From Liopterus haemorrhoidalis (taxonomy: Eukaryota > Arthropoda > Insecta > Coleoptera > Dytiscidae): a stretch of DNA of 64,000 bases. The position numbers were made by a program, and so were the translations under genes. Below are positions 22,276 to 35,171 of this stretch, piece by piece (positions within the stretch are counted from its first letter, which is position 1; every line of letters starts with the position of its first letter). Where the stretch lies: positions 14,944,980 through 15,008,979 of the forward strand of contig OZ020623.1 in assembly GCA_963971575.1 (NCBI GenBank), in the 5' to 3' direction. The notes under the pieces were generated by a model that saw nothing but the letters and a program-made list of their open reading frames with translations, made no database searches and had not been told where the DNA came from.

Positions 22276-22486
22276 ACTTTCTTACAACCATACTATATAA
22301 AACAATTAAAAATATGGCCCAAATCCCAGATGTCCGATTTATAAGGGCAATAAACATCGCCATAAACTTAACACATCTGGTTTAAAATACAGTACATAAA
22401 GTGAATTGTTTGTTTACTATTAACCCGGCAAATTTTTTTATTTATTTAACTTCATTATTTCTTTATAACAAGATAATGAGGAAGAC

Positions 22487-22540
22487 AGAGAGAGAGAGAG
22501 AGAGCGAGAGAGCGAGAGAGCGAGAGAGAGAGAGAAAGAT

Positions 22541-22601
<61 letters not shown>
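22487..22601. repeat. (GA)n microsatellite
   Basis: AGAG repeats with a few GC interruptions. Confidence 0.95.
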
Positions 22602-22603
<2 letters not shown>

Positions 22604-22943
22604 TTATTTACGTCTTGAATTCATACTAATAATATTAACAAATATAAAGGTAATAAAGCGGCAAATAATCAGACGTTTTTATCGCATTTATTCGAAACAA
22701 TTCCGCTTTCCGTTGTCTGTTCATATAATGCAAGAGCCAGCTGAGCGACGTTGTACCTACATATTGCAAACCAAAAACCGTATTGAACGGTGGGAGAACT
22801 AACAACTGACCGACCTGTGTCTCGGGAACATGTTTACTTACCCAGATCACTGAGTCGGATCAATGAGCCGGCTCAGAAAACTGAACGACCTACACTGATC
22901 CGGTTCCGTAAACTGAGTCGAAATTCCCTTCTCTAGTATAGAT

Positions 22944-23877
22944 GAAAAATTCAAGGCATAAAATGGCCTATATTTATAGCGAAACATTTCTTGAGGCAAA
23001 TTAAATTATTTTATTCGCATACAACCAGGATTTTCTAATTCCCAAATCTTTTCTCTATTTCCGTTTATTTATTTTTATCCTCTTAATTCATTTTACCAAC
23101 ATTTACTATTTTTATCAAATCAATAAAGCATTAACTTAATCCTATCGTAACTGAAATAAGATGAAGACAAATTTACTTTTGAATGAATAACTTGTATTGA
23201 TTGCAGTTTCTGTATTTCTTTCCAAAGCAGATCTTGGAGAATAATACAATGTTCTGCAAGATAACTGATGTATAATAATGGTTGCAGTAAGATAGAAACA
23301 GTTTTAATGAATATTAAAATAGGATTGTGTATTTAACTCTGTATTTGTACTTTAGATAAATAGAGGAGTTGAAATGAAAATTGCTTGAAATTTTAGTTTT
23401 GCACGTTATTTTTTCCTGGATTAAGTAAAATAAGCTACAGATTAAAACCGCACACGGGTAAAAAGCTTATGATAGCACGACAAAAAGCTTTTGATTTTTA
23501 AGCGATTTTTAAAACAGTTTCAATCTTTTTATTACTAGTCTAAGGAGTAGTTGCGTGAAGCGTTGTTAAGTCTGACAATGTAGTTAACTTTGCATCATTA
23601 AGTGATGCTGCAAACATTGCAGTTGCAGTTGCGATAGCACGGTTGATTCCGAACATTGGAGGAAGTTGAAGACCAGCGAGTTGAAGAGAAGGCTGTTGAG
23701 CAGTTTAGTCTACTCCTTTACGTATCGTTGTGAGCAGAGGCTACTCACAACGGATAGAGTGGAATCGAAACAAAAACTATCTGCCATATAGAGGCGTAAT
23801 GCCCTTCGAGTTTTATTGAGCTAAAGAACGGTATCAGAAGAAGAGGTATTGGTTCTTGCCATCACACCACCAACTGA
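22944..23877. other. No gene recognised
   Basis: AT-rich intron. The stretch 23560-23870 is less AT-rich and may be a worn non-LTR fragment, but no motif could be recognised with confidence. Confidence 0.4.
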
Positions 23878-23903
23878 TAATAATAATAATAATAATAATA
23901 ATT
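23878..23903. repeat. (TAA)n microsatellite
   Basis: Eight to nine TAA units directly abutting the mariner at 23906. Confidence 0.9.
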
Positions 23904-23905
23904 TA

Positions 23906-25153
23906 CCAGGTCTACAAGTATGAAATGCATTTTTTTTTTCAAACTTGCCGCGCAAACATAGTGTATAATTCAAAGTTTCAACACATATGGCGTTTTGTTA
24001 AGTTATCATTAAGTGTCAAATGCGTATAGGTTATAATTTGAAAAGTGATCATATAGTTTTGTTTTACTGTGATAAAAATGTAAAATTTTGTGCCAAATAA
24101 AGAACATTCGCGGACAGTACTACTGTTTTGTTTTCATTTGAAAAAAACTGCTGCTGAATCATATCGACTGCTTCGAGAAGCTTATGGTGAATATGCTCCA
24201 TCGCAAGATACGTGTGAACGATGGTTTCGGCGTTTCAAAAGTGGTGACTTTGATCTTACAGACAAAGAACAGAGAAAACCTCCAAAAAATATGAAGATAC
24301 AAAATTGGAAACATTGCTACAGGAAGTCAATCACAAAAACAACTAGCAGAGCAGTTAGGCGTTAGTCAACAAGCTGTTTCCAATCGCCTACGAGAGATGG
24401 GTAAGATCCAGAAAGTTGGAAGATGGGTTCCACATGCATTGAATGAGAGGGAGATGGAAAAACGCAAAAAATCTTGTGAAATTTTGCTTGCACGATACAA
24501 AAGAAAGTCTTTTTGCATCGTATCATTACTGGCGATGAAAAATGGATTTATTTTGAAAATCTCAAACGCAAAAAATCATAAGTGAACCCAGGCTCACCAT
24601 CCACATCAACTGCAAGACCAAATCGCGTTCGCAAAAAGACATGGTCTATTATGAATTGTTAAAACCTGGTGAAACAGTTAATACCCAACGCTACCAACAA
24701 CAACTGATCGAATTGAACCATTCGCTGCTCATAAAACGACCTGAATACGAAAGAAGACAGCACAATGTAATCTTTCTTCACAATAACGCTCCATCACATA
24801 AGGCAAAAGTAGTTTGCAACACATTGGAGGCACTCAAGTGGGAAGTGCTACCCTATGCCGCTTACTCACCAGACTTAGCCCCTTCAGATTACCACTTGTT
24901 CGCATCAATGGCTCACGCACTTGCCGAGCAGCTCTTTTGTTCATATGAAAATGTGAAAGAAGGGCTAGATGAATGGTTTGCGGGGAAAGGGGAAGAGTTC
25001 TACTGGCGAGGTATTCACAAATTGCCTGAAAGATGGGGAAAATGTATAACTTCTAATGGAGCATACTTTGAATAAATAAACTGTTACTGTTCTTTTGAGT
25101 TTCATGTGTTTAATTTAAAAAAAAAAATCCGCATTTCATACTTGTAGACCTGG
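23906..25153 (+). mobile_element. Mauritiana-type mariner, copy 3 (1248 bp)
   Basis: CCAGGTCTACAAGTATGAAA ends in TA sites (23904-23905, 25154-25155), plus orientation. Confidence 0.92.
24079..25075 (+). pseudogene. Mauritiana-type mariner transposase, copy 3
   Basis: The N-terminal third is open from VPNKEHSRTVLLF (about 24084) to KMQNW-like sequence, then frames shift. GRWVPHALNERE at 24418. The first catalytic motif is out of frame near 24530. From 24641 the last 144 codons are open: MVYYELLKPGETVNTQRYQQ to CITSNGAYFE. Its second catalytic Asp is changed to Asn (FLHNNAPSH). The third, in YSPDLAPSDYHLF, is kept. Inactive both by frame and by catalytic substitution. Confidence 0.9.
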
Positions 25154-25239
25154 TATTGACCAAATTACATACACATCTATTGTCATTATTAGGTACATAA
25201 GATTTCACATACAAAATTCAATATTTTCAAAATTATTAA

Positions 25240-26045
25240 AATCATAAATGGTATTTTTCAACAAAATGTCCTTAATTTGCTAATACAACACATTGAAAAA
25301 TTTTAAACAATTATAATTTGAGCAATTTCTGGATTTATTCAAGCGAAGGTACTGAGAACGGATATCGTTTTTTGAGCGAGTGTTGTTACTCATGCGAGTC
25401 TCCAAGAGTAGTGAATTTGCTCAAATTTTTATGTATTAGTAAGAGGCAATTATAAATGAATAATGCTGGTAAGGTCATTAATTTGAGACTTGTAAAATAA
25501 TCTCGACATTCGGCTCTGTAGGCAGCGCCGGCGATAATTCTGACAGCTTTACGCTGAAGACTAAAAATTCTGTCAGCGGACGGAGAATGTCCCTATATAA
25601 GTATCCTATAATTTAGGTGGGATTGGAATAATAAAAAATAGGCTTTCAATACGACCTTCTTACATACTTCATATTTCCATCTTCTTATCAGGTAGATGGT
25701 GGACCTAAGCTTTCGACTAAGAAATTCAGTGTGTTGGTCCCAAAGTAAATGAGGATCTACGTGGATTCCAAGAAACTTTACGTAACGAGAATCTTCAAAA
25801 TTATGTTTCCTAGTAGTAAACAGTAGGGTCTGGGATTTGTCTGTGTTTAAGCATAATTTATTGGTGTTAAACCAAGAATTTGCTTGGTCTGTCAAGGATC
25901 TACTCGCGGAAAGGAAAGTACTTAGATTGGATTTTCTCGTTAATAATGTCGTCTACGTAGAGAACTGTTTTAGAAGTCATAAAAAGGAGTAGGTTATTAA
26001 CATATATTAAAAATAGTAACGTATCAAGTATGGAACCTTACTGAG
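25240..26045 (-). pseudogene. Non-LTR reverse transcriptase fragment (CR1/Jockey-like)
   Basis: Minus strand, in order: FLIYVNNLLLF, VLYVDDT (the catalytic YxDD motif, frameshifted around it), WFNTNKLCLNTDKSQTLLF, VKFLGIHVDPHLLWDQH, LIRRWKYEVCKKVVLKAYF, LQRKAVRIIAGAAYRAEC and LMTLPALFIYNCLLL. This order is that of the palm and thumb plus downstream region of CR1/Jockey-type reverse transcriptases. Several frameshifts; no 5' part and no clear 3' tail. Confidence 0.8.
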
Positions 26046-26069
26046 ATCTACTGGTTCGCGAGAAACGGG

Positions 26070-26560
26070 AGATCTACGAGTTTCAGCAATGAGACAAAGA
26101 ACATATACTGTTGGAAGAAAGATATAAAGAAAAGGGCTAGATACAGGATGCTGGACAGATGGCAGACACGGTGGGATTCGGACGAATCAAAGACATGGAC
26201 GCATCTTCTGATTCCAAAGAATGGTATGACAAAGCACACGGTCAGGTGGGCTGTTATCTCACCCAGGCATTGACCGAACATGGCTGTTTCAATGTATATC
26301 TGGAAGATTTATGAAGACAGATAGCTGCAGCCGTTGTCTCGATGGTGCGAGACATACCATCTTTGAAAGCCCGGTATCGGAGAAGGATAGAACGAACCTA
26401 AAAGAGTCTTATGTCGGTGATGCTAAACAGTGAAGATAGCTGGATATCTGTCTACATTACAAGGACGAAAAAATAGAGAAATAGAAGAAGCCGAAAGGGC
26501 CAAGAGGACGCAAACCATTTCAATGGTGAAAGAAATAGCCCTTGAGCCCCTAATCTCATA
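26070..26560 (+). pseudogene. Non-LTR C-terminal fragment (R1-like)
   Basis: Using two frames: RWQTRWDSDESKTWTHLLIP, LTQALTEHGCFNVYLEDL, and CSRCLDGARHTIFE, a Cys-x2-Cys...His-type knuckle. This matches the region after the reverse transcriptase in R1-clade elements. Broken by frameshifts. Confidence 0.6.
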
Positions 26561-26724
26561 AGAAGATGGGAGATGTAAGGTGATAAATATGGAACGCGGA
26601 AGCCCGAACAGGGCGACATGGACACCACTCCGAAGTAATGCGAAAGCGGTTACAAGGGGGTCGTTCTGGAGTCAGAAGGGCCAGTTGTGAGTAGCGAACA
26701 ACCCCTACGCCCAGGAAAAAAAGA

Positions 26725-26872
26725 CAGGCAGACAGACAAACAGGCAGACAGACAGACAAACATACAGATAAGCATACAGACAGACAGACAGATATACAGA
26801 CAGACATACAGATAGACAGAGAGATAGACCGATAGGCAGATTGACAAAAAGACAGATAGACAGACATACCTT
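26725..26872. repeat. Degenerate CAGA/CATA microsatellite
   Basis: Tetranucleotide CAGA tract decaying into CATACAGATA and GATAGAC variants; gives spurious [12 protein letters not shown] frames. Confidence 0.9.
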
Positions 26873-27378
26873 ACAATACAATTGCTCATACCTACACAAT
26901 CCTAAAAATGGATTAAATTTCGAGATTATTGCTTTGCTTTCCATACACTCAATTTATTGGGAATATCAATATCAATACGATCCAGTTCTTAGTTTCTATT
27001 GGAGAGTCCAATTGCTTTGGTAGTATTCATTGAACAGTTTGCCTGAAGCACAATGGACCGAGTTATGTCCGGTTCTTTGTGGAAAATATATGGTTCGTTT
27101 TTAGAAAAAACTACCTTTTTAAAAACGTTATTGAACAGTTTTACTAACTCTGGAAAGTTTGATTTTTATTGGATTATTTGTTAAAATAAATTAGATTTGA
27201 TCACAGCGATATTAAACTGAAAAGTTGAACTATTGAAAGATATTAAAAATAATAATAATAAAGTTAGTAAAAGATTAAGAGTAATTGATACCAGTTGGTA
27301 CGTTGGTAAACCACATAACGTTCTTTGGCATCCTTTTTTTTTTACTAATTTGTGATTGTAAAAATAGTAATAATAATA
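26873..27378. other. No gene recognised
   Basis: AT-rich intron with no identified repeat. Confidence 0.4.
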
Positions 27379-28690
<1,312 letters not shown>

Positions 28691-28789
28691 TTAATTATGA
28701 TTCCAAAATAAAAATAACAGAGTAGCTGGATAAAGGTCCATATATATTAGGACTAAAGAGCCAAAATACATTAAAAAAAAAACTTTCTA

Positions 28790-29712
28790 GGAAATTCAAA
28801 GTCAGACAATAAGAAACTGCGAATAAAATAACATATAGAAATGTCTAGGGTTTCGTAGGCATAAACATGAAACTATATACACTTGTATATCCTTCGACCA
28901 ATATGAATAATATTTTGCAGATTTATTTTCTTAGAATCTACAAATATAATTATTTACAGAAATGTCTAGGGTTTCGTAGGCATAAACAAGAAACTCTAGA
29001 CACTGTTATATCCTTTGACCAATATGAACAATATTTTGCAGATTTATTCTCTAAGAATCCGTGGATAAAATAACATACAGAAATATCAGGGGTTTCGTAG
29101 ATGTAAATAAGAAACTGTAGACACTCCTATATTCTTTGATCGAAATGAAAAAGATTTTGTAAATTTATTCTCTAAAAATCTGCGGATAAAACATCGTATA
29201 GAAATATCTAGAGTTTCGAAGGCATAAATAAAAAACTGTAGACACTTCTATATTCTTTGATCGATATGAAAAATATTTTTCAGATTTATTATTTAAAAAT
29301 TTGCGGATAAATAACCTATAGAAATGTATAGGCTTTCGTGGGCATAAAGAAGAAACCCTAGGTACTCCTATATCTTTTGACCGATATGAATAGTATTTTT
29401 CAGATTTATTTTCTAAGAATCTACGAAGATAATTATATGCATAAAAGTCTAGAGTTTCGTAGGCATAAACAAGAAACTCTAGATACTCCTGTTTCCTTTG
29501 ACCGATATAAACAATTGTATGCAGATTTAATCTTTAAGAATCTACGAATATAATTACATACATAACTGCCTAGGGTTTCGTAGCCATAAACTAGAGATTC
29601 TAGATACTCCTGTTTCCTTTGACCGATATGAACAATATTTTTCATATTTATTCTCTAAGAATCTACGAATATAATTACATAAATAAATGTCTAGGGTTTC
29701 GTAGGCATAAAT
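28790..29712. repeat. 121-bp tandem array, about 7.5 units
   Basis: The landmark GTCTAGGGTTTCG (or a variant) recurs at 28843, 28964, 29085, 29206, 29326, 29447, 29568 and 29689, a spacing of 121 bp with one of 120. Each unit also holds AAGAAACTCTAGACACT, CCTTTGACCGATATGAA and CAGATTTATT..TAAGAATCT. Units differ by 5-15 percent by eye. No coding capacity. Confidence 0.92.
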
Positions 29713-29809
29713 TAACGTCTCAAATTATTTTTAGTTTTAACAATATAAATGTAATGTACTAAGTAAAAATGAATCGTTTTCTCATCTTAAAAAGATAATG
29801 AATAAATAA

Positions 29810-30089
29810 TCTAACTATATAATTAGCAAGTGTCTGTATGTAGTGTCGGTAACATTTTGACGTCAATTTTTCTAAAGTTCTCGTGATAGGCTAACTGGGG
29901 ACACCCTGTTTCTTGATTGGCTGACAGGTGACGCCCTCTCACGTGATTAGCTAACTGGTGATATCCTGTCCCATGATTCGCAGACTGGCAACGAAATTAG
30001 GATACGTTAAAAAATAAAACCAAATACACATACAAACAATTGCAATTTTTATATTATAAATCCGTCATTGTTGACGGGTAATAACCTAG
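29810..30089 (+). mobile_element. Short non-autonomous Helitron
   Basis: 5' TCTAACTATATAATTAGCAA, 3' hairpin CCGTCATTGTTGACGG followed by GTAATAACCTAG, inserted between A and T without duplication. Size 280 bp, non-coding. Contains a ladder of CTAACTGGGGACACCCTGT / CTGACAGGTGACGCCCTCT-like units about 32 bp apart. Confidence 0.8.
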
Positions 30090-30264
30090 TATTATAATAA
30101 AATGTGTTTTCTCTGAAAATGTCATTTAATTTTCCTGGAAAAATGGAGGCTGATACAGAAAAACTAAATAAATATTAGAAATCAGTATATGTCAGTTTAC
30201 TTATTTCAGCTATTTTCAACTTTTGCAAAAAAATAAAGTAAATAAATAATTAAAAATTTGTCAA

Positions 30265-30412
30265 GCTATTTTTCATCATGATAATGCAGGTGTTTACTCA
30301 GCAAAAAAATCTGCAAAGTAATTCAAGACTTCAACTGGGAAATTATTCCACATCCACCGTATTCAACCGGTCGCGCCCCTTCCGATTTTCACTTGTTTAG
30401 GTGGAATATACA
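30265..30412 (+). pseudogene. Mariner transposase scrap
   Basis: FHHDNAGVYSAKKSAK carries the second catalytic motif, followed in another frame by IIPHPPYSTGRAPSDFHLFR; the third Asp is lost. Nothing of the N-terminus is visible. Confidence 0.65.
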
Positions 30413-30420
30413 CTCAGAGA

Positions 30421-31072
30421 TAATTTTTTTTGTAATATAATTGATGTAGAAAATCACCTGATCAGTTATTTTAAGTCAAAACCATAAAACTTTTATAGAG
30501 TAGGTACCGAAAAAATTGTTTTGCTTTTCTATTTGAATTAAAATTAGCAGTCAAGTTGTATTTGCTCAATTATTAATAAATCATCACGAAACAAGCAAGC
30601 AAATGTAAGAGTCCTTACGCTTTTAGTAAATTTAAGATGAACCCTTTACATGGCCAACTATTAAGGAAAGAATGGCACAATTTAAATATTTAATTAAGTA
30701 AGAATGAGCCTGCTGACTCACACAAAAGAACAGACACAAAGACAAGAGAAGAACAAGAAGAAGATAGAAGGAGTGAAAATTCATTTATGGCGCCCGTTTT
30801 TAATTATATTTTTAACATTTCCGTCCGTTTTGGATTAAGTCATTTTCTGATTACAATCACTAGAAGGACTCTTTTTGATAATTAGTTGTCGCTCCATTTA
30901 ATTATGATGAACTTGTAAGTTTTAGACAATGTCTCTACTATTTATTATGTTATTTAAAATTAAAAATTGCAAATTAAAGTTACTAAAACAGAAAAAGTCA
31001 AACTGAACAAGGGTAATGAAATAAGTAAATATCTCATTCTTGGTACATTTAGTAACAGCTTATAGGTAAATA
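30421..31072. other. No gene recognised
   Basis: AT-rich intron. Confidence 0.4.
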
Positions 31073-31651
31073 CGAGGGTTACCTTCTATGTTTTTACAAA
31101 CGACTACTAGAGGGCGATAATGAAATGTGTCATTACAATATTCGTAAAATTTAACATTTGTTATTGTGAAATCAGTGGCAGCTTATAAATTCACCGAGCC
31201 ATTTACAGTGAGTGTTTAAAAAAAAAGACCAAGTTGGTGAAAAAATGGTATTACTCGTGAAGGTTTTCGTTGGATGATTTTTTACGATTTTAGTAAAGGC
31301 CTAACTCAACAAAAATGCTAGCATTTGCTTCGTTCAACTTTTGGTAATGAAGCACCATCAGAAAAGACTGTTTACAATTGCAGAATTTCGTCGTGATCGT
31401 ACGTCCGTCAATGATGAATCTCGTGAAGGTCGACCAAAATCGGTTGTGATTCAAAAAAACATCGATGCTGTGCGCAAAATGATTGAAGAAGATCGGCATG
31501 TGATTTACCGTGAGATAGAGGCATCCTTTGGCATATCGCAGACTGCAATACATTTTGCATGAGCATTTAGCTGTGAAAAAGATCTGTTCCCGATAGATTC
31601 CGCATAATTTGACCTAAGCTCAAAAAAAGGCTCGTGTTGATTGGTGTAAGG
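31073..31651 (+). mobile_element. CGAGGGTTACC mariner, 5' half, cut by a hAT
   Basis: Starts TA|CGAGGGTTACCTTCTATG, same leader as the copy at window start. The transposase N-terminal region begins at the ATG at 31244 with an immediate frameshift. Recognisable are DFSKGLTQQ, then a deletion of the TVYNWF helix, and SVVIQKNIDAVRKMIEEDRH, REIEASFGISQTAI to 31560. Ends at 31651 where a hAT starts. Confidence 0.8.
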
Positions 31652-32877
31652 CAGCGTTTCCCAACCGGTGGTACGTGGTAAATATCCCTTACGCTGTAAA
31701 ACCTACTTCAGATTTGTTGGTTATGATCAATATAACTATATAAGATATCATTCATCTTTATGACACATGTCAAATGGAATGACATTTTAAGAAACTGAAA
31801 TTTTTTACCATGTTTTAATATCAATATACAATTTCAAAGGTGCTATATTGAACGTATCAATTTGCAATTTTTACCAAAATATTTTAAATATTTCGAACCA
31901 ATTTTAAATTTACACAAATAAGTTGTCACCTAGTGACGGTAATTTTTGGTAAAAATTATTCATTTTTACCAAAGCGTGTTTTACTCATTGCATTATATTT
32001 ACATTTTTGAAAATTTAAAACGTTAGATAATTTAAAACGTTAATCGTAGAAATAAAAAATAATAAATCATTGAAAAAATAATAATAAAGAAAAGAGAGTC
32101 ACATATTTCTTACATAATTTCATCAAAACCAAATATTTTATAAAATAATTATTTTTCTGCTACTAATAATTTTAATTTATATTATTTTTGTGTAAACATA
32201 TGAATTAACAACTATTATTATCACGCGTTATATGCCATATACACTTCGGTAAGCCGAATATTTCGTTACATTTCGGAATCTCGTTTCAAATTTGTTTTAG
32301 ACGTCATAGCACGCACCCACGCAGGGACACACGTTGGCGTATTATATTATAGATTATTATTATTTCATTGTGCTCCGAGCTACAGATAGCTCAAGAGTAA
32401 GAATCGAAAGTGTTTTGTGAATAAAAATACTTAATTGCAAGTCGTTATAGTGAATATAGTTATTGGTAAACCATAACAGGATAGTTAGTAATTAAAAGGA
32501 AGTGGGTAGAGTAAATTCAAATAGAGTTGAGTACATTAATAAAAGTGTGTAGAAACCATTTTTCGTCTGGACGGGTCTAATTTACTTATAATAGGGGTGT
32601 TAGTTTTGCTCATAGCCGTAGAAGTCTTATATGAGTTAGGAGTTTCCAACGTGTTTATATAAAATATCTAAAATTATTAGAATACATCTACAATCTAAAA
32701 TCGTATTTTTTAATACGAATTATTTGTTAGCGAAAGACGACGTAAGTAGAAAAATACATATTTGGTAATAGAACAGTAGGATAAGTTGAGGTTATGAAAT
32801 TAATTTGTTTTGATTTTAAAAACAGTGTTTTACAAAATGCATAAGCAATTAGTAATAATAATATAATAGTTTATTTA
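31652..32877 (+). mobile_element. hAT left end and body (related to 7164 element)
   Basis: Starts CAGCGTTTCCCAACCGGTGG directly after GTGTAAGG in the mariner. GAGCTACAGATA.CTCAAGAGTAA and AATAAAAATACTT (32375-32430) match the hAT at 7164-8453. Neither the right end nor the second GTGTAAGG was found, so the element is truncated or rearranged; the right limit is arbitrary. Confidence 0.55.
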
Positions 32878-33075
32878 TTCAGTGGGACGTAAAGGACAAG
32901 TGCTTCATAGCCAGAGCCGCGAAATTATTAATAATGTTATGCAGTTCATGAAGGAGGAAGTTAATCTGAAAATCTTCAAAATTCCTGTAACAAATTTCCG
33001 GGAATGAGTGATTGCTTCAACTGGCATCTCTAAGAGTACATATGATCGATATAAATTTAATAATAAAATTAATTT
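32878..33075 (+). pseudogene. DDE transposase N-terminal fragment
   Basis: GRKGQVLHSQSREIINNVMQ, FMKEEVN and, after a stop, VIASTGISKSTYDR form a helix-turn-helix start typical of a group of insect IS630/mariner-like transposases. A related fragment (VTAATGVTRISKKKI) occurs inside the Helitron at 41582. No catalytic region follows. Confidence 0.5.
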
Positions 33076-33327
33076 TACTGGAATATATATTTTTTCCCCG
33101 TCTGGTCGGCATATTTATTTTTCTATTCTGTCATTTATGACTGACATATTTATATTAAACAGCGTTTTATTTATATTTTTCATTTATATTTTAATATATA
33201 GCTTTTAAATCGTCCCTTAACTAATTCAATAAAAAATATTATTTAATTGTCCCATTTGGTTTGAAAATATTTATCTTGTTTGCGCAATTTTGTAACGGTC
33301 GTATATCCTTCTCTATTTGAATCTACT

Positions 33328-33624
33328 CTAATAACCTGGTAAGTCTGGCGGGTATCCAGATCCAGAAATTTTAATTTTCATCTTTTCAAGTCCACACCAA
33401 CCATATCCAATCATATTTGTTACTTCATTCCGTGTATTCTTGGCTTTACATAAAAAAATATGTTTCGACACATGATGTGTGAAGTAATGTTGAAAAATAA
33501 ACCACATATCTTTTGGTTCAGTATCGGTTGGCTCACATACAATGAATAATTCATAGGTCTACCGGACTTTTATTAGGGCATAAAAATCGAGATTTGTTAC
33601 TTGTATATTAAAGTTTAAACTCAT
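33328..33624 (-). pseudogene. Orphan 98-codon frame with one stop
   Basis: Minus strand, ATG at 33624-33622 and TAG at 33330-33328. One in-frame TAG at codon 22 (33559-33561). Reads MSLNFNIQVTNLDFYALIKV, then after the stop TYELFIVCEPTDTEPKDMWF, IFQHYFTHHVSKHIFLCKAK, NTRNEVTNMIGYGWCGLEKM and ends SGSGYPPDLPGY. The composition is protein-like (W, C, Y and H spread evenly), unlike the low-complexity frames around. I do not recognise the family. It could be a terminal exon of a captured gene, a transposon accessory protein or a viral relic. Confidence 0.45.
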
Positions 33625-33796
33625 GAAATAACTGCTGAAATTTTCAAACTAAAATTATGTTTGAAAACAGCAACAAAAATTTATATTTTATTTAACAAGA
33701 ATATAATGTAGGCTATATTATACAAGAAAAAGTTTAACCACGAGCCAAAGGCGAGATCTGTATTCATCAGAATGTAACATAATCATTATACGCGGG

Positions 33797-33836
33797 CTGC
33801 CTTTTATGTCTTTACAAACGATCACTAGATGGTTAG
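33797..33836 (+). mobile_element. CGAGGGTTACC mariner end, about 40 bp
   Basis: TA|CGCGGGCTGCCTTTTATG and ACGATCACTAGATGG match the first 40 bp of the family, then homology stops abruptly. Confidence 0.65.
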
Positions 33837-33984
33837 ATAGTTAAAAAACAAAATTGCGCACAGAAACAAAGGCTAATTCCGCCTAACGCAGCCCATTTAC
33901 ATGACTACACTACATATTCAAAAAAACAATAAATTAAACAATAAATAAATAGATAAAATAAAAAATGTATATACTGTGCATACT

Positions 33985-34893
33985 TAAAAAATTGATGTGA
34001 AGTATGAATATTCACACATTTCAGGGTTCGCAGGTATATAATAAGTGAAGGCGGTATGCTGAGTGTGTAGGACAAATTTTACTTTGTAGTAATCACGGCA
34101 AAATGAACGATATTTTTTAAATAATTTATCGTCTGTTAATCATATAATAAGACTGGTTATTAAATTTACGCTCTTAAAAATTAAATGCAACATTTGTCCA
34201 AATATAACTAGAATTTTGACAAAATAATTTCAACATAATAAAAATGCAAAAAAAAAAAACAAAAAAAATAAAATTCACTATGTACTCGAACCCGAAACCC
34301 TTCGTTTCACACCAGTGCTCTAACCCACTAAGCTATCGAACGCCTTGCATGTGAGTGTCTTACATTGGTATAACTTTTGTACTTTGTGAACCAAAAACCA
34401 CAAAAAATGCGTTAATTTCCGAAAACATAATCTGATCAAAAAATCCTGTTGTGCTATTTCGGTTCACACCAATATACATTACTTAGAATTTTTTTAGATT
34501 TTTAGTTTAAACCATCTGGGCTACAGGGTGTGGGACAAAATTTTTTTTGCACAATTTTGGCAAAAATCGCTTTAAAATAATTTATTTAGCAAAAATAAAA
34601 ATTTGATCGTTAATCCACGTACTAAGGGCTTTCATTTGATACCCTACTCAGAATTTAAAAAAAATATTTTTGTTTTCGATGAGCACATATTTGTTTATAT
34701 TTTTAGGGGGGTATGTTTTTTAGATGTTTTAGTATTTTTCCTATGTGCGGGTCAAAGAGTTGTATAAGCATGCCAAATTTCAACTCTCTAGGTTTAGCCG
34801 TTTGGCTACAATTTTTACCGAACAGACAGACAGACAGACAGACGACAAAATGACGGTATAAGGGTTTTTTGGTCATACCTACAAAACCCTAAA
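33985..34893 (+). repeat. Family T repeat with tRNA-like module, copy A
   Basis: Runs from TTGATGTGAAGTATGAAT to CATACCTACAAAACCCT, followed by A9; A-runs flank both ends. The opposite-strand copy at 36708-37803 aligns along its length. A short CAGA tract lies near 34830. No coding frame. Confidence 0.7.
34284..34352 (-). repeat. tRNA-like module in family T, copy A
   Basis: Minus strand: TAGCTTAGTGGGTTAGAGC (A box) and GGGTTTCGGGTTCGAGTAC (B box). The spacing suits a tRNA, but the acceptor stem does not pair well, so it is taken as a tRNA pseudogene or SINE head. The corresponding place in copy B holds a different tRNA-like sequence. Confidence 0.5.
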
Positions 34894-35171
34894 AAAAAAG
34901 AAACCTTGCACTGACAAACACAAATAAATAATATAAAAAGTTTGTTCGAAAACTTGAACAGGTGATGGTAAGAGGCTGTAAAGGGGCCAATTACCATCGG
35001 ATATCACAGTCAAAAACTAGGAACTAGGAACACATTAAAATAAGGTGCAAGACTTCACACATAAAATAGTAAGTTCGATTCTCTCAGGAAGAGTATCAGC
35101 CTGTCCATAAGTACTCTGTCGTCACGTAAGAAACTGACAGGTCATAGCATAGGTCTAGCCTCTCCCTGACA

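Larger units (their letters stand above)
21593..22935. mobile_element. hAT element with GAGCCGGCTC subterminal words
   Basis: Starts TAGAGATGGGTCGG and ends CCCTTCTCTA, with duplication GTATAGAT at 21585-21592 and 22936-22943 (perfect). Both ends carry GAGCCGGCTCA and ACTGAGTCG-type words. The interior has a nested MITE and a GA microsatellite. No transposase. Confidence 0.85.

Noticed and set aside
22401..22802. Arg/Glu-rich frame of 133 codons
   Set aside because: Created by the GA microsatellite within a hAT.
28790..29712. Regularly spaced repeats as a CRISPR array
   Set aside because: Units are contiguous 121-bp tandem repeats without unique spacers, and the DNA is eukaryotic.
34284..34352. 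A genuine tRNA gene
   Set aside because: A and B boxes are present but the acceptor stem does not pair well, and it is embedded in an interspersed repeat with a different module in the sister copy.
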